Shown here in pieces: positions 62,001 to 64,000 of a DNA stretch of 64,000 bases; position 1 is the first letter of the stretch, and the number at the start of each line of letters is the position of its first letter. The DNA lies in assembly GCA_029964075.1 (NCBI GenBank), contig CM057144.1:7711281-7775280 (forward strand). Direction: 5' to 3'. The notes below the pieces were generated by a model. The model had not been told where the DNA came from and searched no databases. It saw only the letters and a list, made by a program, of their open reading frames with translations. This stretch comes from Patiria pectinifera (lineage: Eukaryota > Echinodermata > Asteroidea > Valvatida > Asterinidae). A program made the position numbers and the translations under genes.

Positions 62001-64000
62001 TTGTCAGCGCGATAACTTGAGAAATACTTAACATGTGAACTTCAAGTTTGGTTTGTGGATCGTTCTTGGTAATCCAAATAGGCCTATTGCATTGGGGGTC
62101 GAAAGGTCAAGGGTCAAGGTCGCAGTGGCTAAAACAATAGAAATCTTGTATTTATTCTGAGAGCAAGGGATAAGGGATTAATTCATATAAAACCTACAGA
62201 AGACACTAATGCTGTCAATGAACGTTCCATGTAACCAAGGTACATTTATAGTTGATGTTAAAAGAGTGGTGTTATGTCGTGGGAACAGTCACGGTTGCGG
62301 GGCATTTGTGTTTGTAAACACACCTGACTTGTTTTGTTTTACAACATTGATTGCCATTGTTCATGCTATTATACAAAGCCACTGCCCCATGACAGATTAT
62401 CTAAACATCAGCTACTACTATGCCTCATCCATTGAAGGGGGCCTTCGTGATAGAATTGATAGCATGCTCGGAGTGGTCAATAGGTGCTCAAGTGTTTTTA
62501 TATGTTATTATTGATGCCTTCAATTAATTTCGTGTCTGATGTGTACAACAGGATTAGACCCTGCAGGTTACCGGCATGCAGTGCGCCAGCATGACGATGA
62601 AGCAGACGCCATGTTGGGTGGTGATGCAGCAATGGCTGACGAGGAGAAATACAAAAATGCTGACCGCTTCAAGTTTGTCTGTCCGAACACAAAGTGTGGC
62701 AGAGAGAATATCATTGATAGTGTCTTCACTGGCAGTGTGAGTATGGAATGAGTTGTGTTCACAATACATTATAGGAAAGTAATCAAGTCATCTCAAGTCA
62801 ATCACATAGCAAGCCAATCAGAAGTCAGTCACAGGTCACATACCGGTAGCAAGCCAATCATAAGTCAGTCACAGGTCACATAGCAAGCCAATCAGAAGTC
62901 AGTCACAGGTCACATAGCAAGCCAATCACAAGTCAGTCACAGGTCACATAGCAAGCCAATCATAAGTCAGTCACAGGTCACATAGCAAGCCAATCACAAG
63001 TCAGTCACAGGTCACATAGCAAGCCAGTCAGAAGTCAGTCACAGGTCACATAGCAAGCCAGTCAGAAGTCAGTCACAGGTCATACTTTAAGCTAATAGGA
63101 AGTCATGATTCACAAGTCAAGGGCCAGCTATTCAAATGAACTATGTCATTGCTCATTACCTGTTACATGTGATTGACTTGTGATTGGCCTGGCAAACCTC
63201 TGCCAAAGGACCTAAATTTGATGAAACCTTGTTAGGTGAATCACAATATTTTCTTTGTATTACCACTCTGGTCGCTGTTCATGTTCTTCAAGTTACACCC
63301 TCATTGAGTCTAGTCCTCATCTGGCTCATACTAGGCGCTTAACGATGCAGACACCTGTCTTGAACACATACCTTTGATTAGGTCATACATCTTAATGTAA
63401 TTAGAAGAATTAGCATTTTGAGGTACAATTAAGGATGTTTTTGAAGGGTTCAGTTAATTTGGAAAGTAAATAATCAGGGCCCAATTTCATAGCGCTGCTT
63501 AACAGCCGACTTTGTGCTTACCCATCCTCCATCTACGTGTATTTCATAGGGACCGTTAAGCAGTAAGCACAGCAAAAGCACGCTTAATCCCAGAAGAAAA
63601 CTTTGCTTAAATCAGTGATGTAACAATAGACATCTCCATGCACAAACCGCAAGATGAATAGTGCTTAAGCAGCAGCAGCATTTTGATTTTATTGCTATAT
63701 TAGCACTTTTTTTTTTAAGAGCAGTGCTATGAAATTGGGCCCAGTCCAAAGTTGTAACATCTGGAAGGTTTGGGAATTCGATATAGTAACTTTGGGGTCC
63801 AGAAGGCTGTTGACTGACATTCCAACATGCTCAGTTTGATTGCATGGACTCAGTCACAGTGTATTACACATTGCAGTTACGATATTTAACCAAACAGCTG
63901 TTGCAATTTGTGGTACTTACCATGTACATAATTATAAATGTTGGTGTATGCTGTGGTATTCCATATCAATTATCAGCCTAAATGCAGATTGTTTGATATA
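23075..64000 (+). CDS. POLA1: DNA polymerase alpha catalytic subunit, 34 coding exons, 3' end beyond window
   Basis: This family-B polymerase extends primase-made RNA primers at origins and on the lagging strand. Exons: 23075-23120, 26619-26743, 27699-27795, 28178-28258, 29001-29047, 29840-29986, 31163-31221, 31784-32061, 33238-33370, 33748-33935, 41439-41551, 42092-42205, 43032-43106, 43669-43807, 44414-44568, 44966-45050, 45384-45445, 45573-45662, 46494-46610, 48404-48594, 50246-50375, 50676-50798, 51324-51426, 52026-52141, 54124-54270, 55215-55337, 56506-56538, 56836-56928, 57610-57698, 57962-58078, 58493-58625, 59645-59776, 60632-60806, 62552-62736. They total 4041 bp in one frame (1347 residues); every boundary is GT-AG and every phase agrees. 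Collinearity with vertebrate POLA1 continues from the MAP start to the first C-terminal zinc module. About 150 residues (rest of the zinc modules) must lie to the right. No frameshift or internal stop was found. Confidence 0.97.
23826..24290. mobile_element. Palindromic element with 9-bp target duplication, copy 2 (Mutator-like), in POLA1 intron 1
   Basis: This is the same element as at 21969-22429. It runs TAGCCCCATAAATG...CATTTATGGGGCTA with GCCAATACC at 23817-23825 and exactly GCCAATACC at 24291-24299. Arms again carry GTGGCCTATTTACTGGACTG and AGAAAGTGCTGCCTTTTTCA facing each other. Two copies with different 9-bp duplications show independent transposition. Confidence 0.75.
25200..25362 (+). 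repeat. AAGGCC-based minisatellite, array 1
   Basis: Runs of CCAAGG/AAGGCC hexamers are separated by CTTTGACCCTCAAGGCC, giving a higher-order unit of about 30-35 bp. It lies in POLA1 intron 1. Open frames on both strands (repeats of [10 protein letters not shown] type) are artefacts of the hexamer. Confidence 0.8.
25421..25721. mobile_element. hAT-type MITE, 301 bp, 8-bp target duplication
   Basis: Ends are CAAGGGCGGATCCAG and CTGGATCCGCCCTTA. TCATCACG stands at 25413-25420 and again at 25722-25729. The (C/T)A(A/G)GGGCGGATCCAG terminus is a form I associate with hAT transposons, and 8 bp is the hAT duplication length. The interior is G- and C-tract rich without coding capacity. Confidence 0.7.
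26064..26131 (+). repeat. LINE/SINE 3' tail with (ATT)n
   Basis: GCGCCTTGAGCGTC...GGCGCTATATAAATG followed by TATTATTATTATTAT resembles the conserved 3' end of L2-clade LINEs and their SINE partners. No upstream reverse-transcriptase frame is adjacent, so it is a 5'-truncated copy or a SINE tail. Confidence 0.45.
26322..26475 (+). repeat. AAGGCC-based minisatellite, array 2
   Basis: Again in POLA1 intron 1, about 1 kb from array 1, with the same CCCTCAAGGCCAAGGCC motif and the shared variant CAAGCCTCGAGGCCAAGG. The two arrays probably arose from one by local duplication. Confidence 0.75.
29676..29750 (+). repeat. tRNA-derived SINE head
   Basis: TTAGCTCAGTTGGTAGA (A box) and GGTCCAAATCC (B box, one change from GGTTCAAATCC) occur at tRNA-like spacing in POLA1 intron 5. 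The anticodon region and acceptor stem do not form a clear cloverleaf. Confidence 0.45.
30088..30787 (+). mobile_element. Harbinger-like MITE, family A, copy 2, with an insertion
   Basis: The left end carries GTCTCCGCTTTCTGGTATG, the right end CATACCAGAAACCGGAGAC...GGGCC followed by TTA (30788-30790). Compared with 21285-21657 it holds about 360 extra bases between roughly 30206 and 30565. The leftmost GGCC terminus is degraded to TGCC. Confidence 0.6.
32139..32389. repeat. Imperfect inverted-repeat block in POLA1 intron 8
   Basis: ACCCTAACCCTGCCAGACG near 32140 is mirrored by TTGGCAGGGTTTC and AAGGGTTCAGGTTAAGGG near 32370-32405. Internal TGATGCATTCAG/TGCTGCATTCAG words repeat. Probably a decayed MITE. 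Confidence 0.3.
33426..33480 (-). repeat. Fragment of the AAGGGCAAAACC SINE family
   Basis: CAGGGTGATGTAAATTCAAT and GGGATTTTGCCCTTCATCGA match, in inverse orientation, the tails at 36700-36770 and 36955-37016. It lies in POLA1 intron 9, right after exon 9. Confidence 0.5.
34863..36211 (+). CDS. BEN-like domain protein exon nested in POLA1 intron 10
   Basis: The frame stays open from 34811 to a TAG at 36209-36211. There is no ATG at its start; the first in-frame ATG is at 34907 (about 434 residues). TTTCCACAAACAG ends at 34862 and makes a good splice acceptor. Using it, the exon starts with two bases of a codon, which is the phase that POLA1 exon 10 (ending ...CCA G at 33935) supplies. Counting from 34863: an S/T/P-rich N-terminus, a coiled coil from about residue 65 to 130 ([36 protein letters not shown]), a low-complexity S/P linker with IPPPSTA repeated twice (35716-35757), and a C-terminal BEN-like fold with [29 protein letters not shown] and [17 protein letters not shown] domains bind DNA or chromatin proteins. 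It is either a nested gene with its own 5' exon or an alternative POLA1 terminal exon. The family call is from pattern recall. Confidence 0.75.
36540..36660 (+). repeat. Fragment of Harbinger-like family B
   Basis: GGAGAATTTAAGTCGTTCAC, CATGCACAACG and TAGTCATGATAG correspond to 16675-16710 (TTCAGGTTGTTCGCAC, ATGCACAACGCTAGTCA) and to 14680-14720. Termini are missing. Confidence 0.4.
36665..37020 (+). repeat. tRNA-derived SINE with duplicated tail
   Basis: A tRNA-like head at about 36830-36903 (GGGTGGGCGAGTGGTAAGA as A box, GGTTCAAGTCCCACCC as B box) is bracketed by two copies of a tail module. These carry GAGTATACAGT, GTGAAGGGCAAA, ATTGAATTTAC and GCAAATTCCATCTTATGA (36685-36768 and 36925-37018). 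This is the best-preserved member of the family also seen at 1379-1560 and 33426-33480. Confidence 0.65.
38335..38634 (-). mobile_element. Harbinger-like MITE, family A, copy 3 (inverted)
   Basis: TAA at 38332-38334, GGCCCCCCAAAAAAGTCTCC at the left end, ACCAGAAACCGGAGAC...GTGGCC at the right end, TAA at 38635-38637. The interior is in opposite orientation to 21285-21657 (GATGATGTTTCAAAACCGCC, GGCCTCTCTGGACTCCCATA). Length 300 bp. Confidence 0.7.
39540..40350 (+). pseudogene. Decayed LINE reverse transcriptase C-terminal remnant
   Basis: A first piece reads [18 protein letters not shown], with the palm ADD box, and [14 protein letters not shown]; a later piece reads [15 protein letters not shown] and [11 protein letters not shown]. 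These are typical of the end of the RT domain and the C-terminus of endonuclease-RT non-LTR retrotransposons. Stops and frame changes separate the pieces (about 39805-40140). It lies in POLA1 intron 10, same strand. Not active. Confidence 0.65.
40549..40818. mobile_element. GGGCCCAATTTCATAG-family MITE, copy 1
   Basis: GGGTCCAATTTCAAAACGCT at the left end and TACTATGAAATTTGGCCC at the right are diverged versions of the perfect termini seen at 63477-63742. Interior words GTGCTAAC and TTAGCAGAAAATCTTGTGCT are shared with 48650-49048. Confidence 0.5.
43391..43602. mobile_element. piggyBac-like MITE flanked by TTAA, in POLA1 intron 13
   Basis: TTAA at 43387-43390 precedes CCCCTTAAGGACGGG, and CCCGTACACATGGGG ends at 43602 before TTAA at 43603-43606. 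The 15-bp ends match at about ten positions. The GC-rich 212-bp interior contrasts with the AT-rich intron around it. Different in sequence from 3487-3788, so a second family. Confidence 0.55.
43955..44093. mobile_element. CAGGCATGCAAC-type MITE, copy 1 (diverged)
   Basis: CAGCCTGCAACTTGTC near 43956 faces TTTCCAAGTTGCAAGCCTGG ending at 44093. Internal TTTTCATGTATGGCATTA and TTGTAAAGTTTGGAATTTC fit the two other copies at 46325 and 59880. Target duplications are not clear. Confidence 0.45.
44688..44735 (-). repeat. Reverse-oriented tRNA-derived SINE piece
   Basis: GAGCGGGGCTTGAAGCAGCG followed by ATCTTCGGATTATCG reads on the minus strand as a tRNA anticodon/T-arm region with the B-box-like GCTTCAAGCCCC. 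Only this part is recognisable. Confidence 0.4.
46325..46463. mobile_element. CAGGCATGCAAC-type MITE, copy 2, in POLA1 intron 18
   Basis: CAGGCATGCAACTGTTCCT to AATTCCCTGTTGCATACCTG, 139 bp, the same length and order as 59880-60018 (GAATGCCATTACAAATTGA, GTCTTGTGTGGTTTG). Flanks ATTATT/AATATT may be a diverged 6-bp duplication. Confidence 0.6.
47107..47694. mobile_element. CAGGGATGTGATT-ended element, 588 bp, 6-bp target duplication
   Basis: CAGGGATGTGATTTCTCCG starts at 47107 and CCAATCACATCCCTG ends at 47694, with ATGGAA at 47101-47106 and again at 47695-47700. Near the right end, ATTTTCAAGTTTTTTTGTCA occurs twice in tandem. The CAG...CTG ends resemble hAT-related transposons; the 6-bp duplication is shorter than the usual 8. 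Confidence 0.6.
48640..49048. mobile_element. GGGCCCAATTTCATAG-family element, copy 2 (rearranged)
   Basis: The right terminus GCCATGAAATTGGGCCC ends at 49048. Inside, CTGCTAA, CAGAATTCTGTGCTTA-like and GTAAGCACAGAA words recur several times (48700-49015) in both orientations, suggesting internal expansion. A left terminus is not clear. Confidence 0.45.
49573..49947. mobile_element. CAGTCCTTCTG-ended element, 375 bp, with ATCACACGCCT repeats
   Basis: CAGTCCTTCTGTTTTGA at 49573 faces TCAAATCAGAAGGACTG ending at 49947, with AGGAT at 49568-49572 and 49948-49952. Near both ends are clustered CACACGCC words in opposite orientation, and 49800-49895 is a run of AAAAATCACACGCCTAG-type units of about 17 bp. 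This subterminal repeat layout is common in hAT and related DNA transposons as transposase binding sites. Confidence 0.6.
52699..53695. mobile_element. Approximately 1-kb TIR element in POLA1 intron 24
   Basis: GGCGCTCAGAAATGAAACT at 52699 is matched by AGTTTCATCTCTGGGCGCT ending near 53695 (16 of 19 bases). The left subterminal part repeats TTTCCGATTTT in several forms. The interior is non-coding. No clean target duplication. Confidence 0.4.
56190..56250 (-). repeat. Reverse-oriented tRNA-derived SINE piece
   Basis: GATGGGATTTGAACCAAGGT reads on the minus strand as CTTGGTTCAAATCCCATC, a B-box/T-arm match. GTTAGAAGCTGAGTGGGG next to it gives a rough anticodon region. It lies in POLA1 intron 26. 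Confidence 0.4.
57155..57215 (+). repeat. tRNA-derived SINE piece
   Basis: TAAGTAGGAGGTTGTGGGTT followed by GGTGTCCCACCTAGGTAAT is the same head as at 36875-36905. A degenerate tail (CTCAACGCAAAAGAATTGCA near 57302) follows at the expected distance. Confidence 0.45.
58673..59290 (+). repeat. GGTT-rich degenerate satellite in POLA1 intron 31
   Basis: Words GGTTGGGCTG, GGTTAGGTTAGG, TTGGGTTTGGCTG and GGTTTGGCTGGG recur over about 600 bp, interrupted near 58980-59120 by AT-rich sequence. The unit is close to TTGGG/TTAGG but not regular, so it is a degenerate GT-rich array and not a telomere. Confidence 0.6.
59464..59540 (+). repeat. tRNA-derived SINE head
   Basis: GATAGCTTGGTTGGTGGAGC (A-box-like) and ACAGGTTCAAATGC (B-box GGTTCAAATGC) are spaced as in tRNA. 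It lies in POLA1 intron 31. No acceptor-stem closure. Confidence 0.45.
59880..60018. mobile_element. CAGGCATGCAAC-type MITE, copy 3, exact 6-bp duplication
   Basis: CAGGCATGCAACTATTCCT to AATTCCAAGTTGCATGCCTG, 139 bp, flanked by CACATA at 59874-59879 and 60019-60024. This is the best-preserved of three copies, all in POLA1 introns. Confidence 0.7.
60852..60910 (+). repeat. (TTTG)n microsatellite with GGGGG interruptions
   Basis: TTTGTTTGTTTGTTTGTTGG followed by GGGTG and a second similar run, a simple repeat 45 bases after POLA1 exon 33. Confidence 0.8.
61561..62145 (+). repeat. Tandem array of four 145-bp units
   Basis: Units begin at about 61561, 61706, 61851 and 61996, each with TTGTCAGCG(C/T)GATAAC, GAGAAATACT, TTCAAATTTGGTTTGTG, TTCTTGGTAATCC, CTATTGCATTTGGGG and GGTCAAGGGTCAAGGTCA. 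The spacing is exactly 145 bp. The unit resembles a repeat I recall as widespread in marine invertebrates. It lies in POLA1 intron 33. Confidence 0.8.
62793..63085 (+). repeat. 34-bp minisatellite just after POLA1 exon 34
   Basis: The unit joins CAGTCACAGGTCACATA with GCAAGCCAATCA(T/C/G)AAGT. About eight copies occur with few changes, so the array is young or homogenised. GTCAC/AGTCA words also dominate the element at 3487-3788. Confidence 0.8.
63477..63742. mobile_element. GGGCCCAATTTCATAG-family MITE, copy 3 (best preserved)
   Basis: A perfect 16-bp terminal inverted repeat, GGGCCCAATTTCATAG at 63477-63492 and its complement at 63727-63742, extends to CACTGC/CGCTGC with one change. The 266-bp interior has GTGCTTA and TTAAGCAG words in both orientations. 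No clear target duplication. Confidence 0.65.

Larger units (their letters stand above)
59645..62736 (+). other. POLA1: POLA1 exons 32-34: thumb end and start of the C-terminal zinc modules
   Basis: Exon 32 has [16 protein letters not shown], exon 33 ends the polymerase core with [20 protein letters not shown], and exon 34 holds [10 protein letters not shown], the first cysteine pair of the first zinc module that in this family binds the B subunit. The partner cysteines and the second module must be in exons to the right of 62736. None is recognisable in 62737-64000, which is repeat-rich intron. Confidence 0.85.

Noticed and set aside
62793-63085. CRISPR-like array of regularly spaced repeats
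   Set aside because: There are no unique spacers; it is a head-to-tail minisatellite in a eukaryotic intron.
62737-64000. A further POLA1 exon (rest of the zinc modules)
   Set aside because: No splice-bounded frame with the expected cysteine pattern was found; the segment is repeats and a MITE.

Overview
The window is eukaryotic nuclear DNA from an animal. It is AT-rich, its genes are broken by many GT-AG introns, and it is full of short mobile elements. The protein sequences, the frequent ACATGTAC words and several repeat families look to me like an invertebrate deuterostome, most likely an echinoderm. The clade is an inference from recall and was not tested.

Two conserved genes lie head to head. 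On the minus strand (12182 down to 5506) is a complete seven-exon gene for choline-phosphate cytidylyltransferase (PCYT1, 323 residues), the rate-limiting enzyme of the CDP-choline route to phosphatidylcholine. On the plus strand, from 23075 to beyond the right edge, is POLA1, the catalytic subunit of the DNA polymerase alpha-primase complex. Thirty-four coding exons (4041 bp, 1347 residues) are joined here in one continuous frame; the last roughly 150 residues lie outside. A perfect E2F-type box sits 30-38 bp upstream of the POLA1 ATG. As I recall it, human PCYT1B and POLA1 are divergent neighbours on Xp22, so this looks like very old microsynteny.

Inside the 7.5-kb intron 10 of POLA1 (33936-41438) is a long open frame on the same strand. 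It encodes a low-complexity N-terminus, a coiled coil and a C-terminal BEN-like domain. It has no ATG at its start but begins at a good splice acceptor (34862/34863) whose phase matches POLA1 exon 10. It may be a nested gene or an alternative terminal exon giving a POLA1 N-terminus-BEN protein. This is the most interesting single object in the window.

The 10.9 kb between the two genes, and many introns, are a mosaic of non-autonomous DNA transposons. Several can be delimited to the base by target-site duplications: two near-perfect palindromes with 9-bp duplications (Mutator-like), Harbinger-like elements with TTA/TAA duplications (one with its empty site preserved next to it), a hAT-type element with an 8-bp duplication, three CAG...CTG families with 5-6 bp duplications, and two piggyBac-like elements flanked by TTAA. 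There are also tRNA-derived SINE pieces, a decayed LINE reverse-transcriptase remnant, and minisatellites (16, 34 and 145 bp units, AAGGCC arrays, GGTT-rich tract). No ribosomal RNA gene, convincing intact tRNA gene or CRISPR array was seen.

The two genes act in different pathways, membrane lipid synthesis and replication priming. Nothing in the sequence shows a functional link beyond their adjacency.
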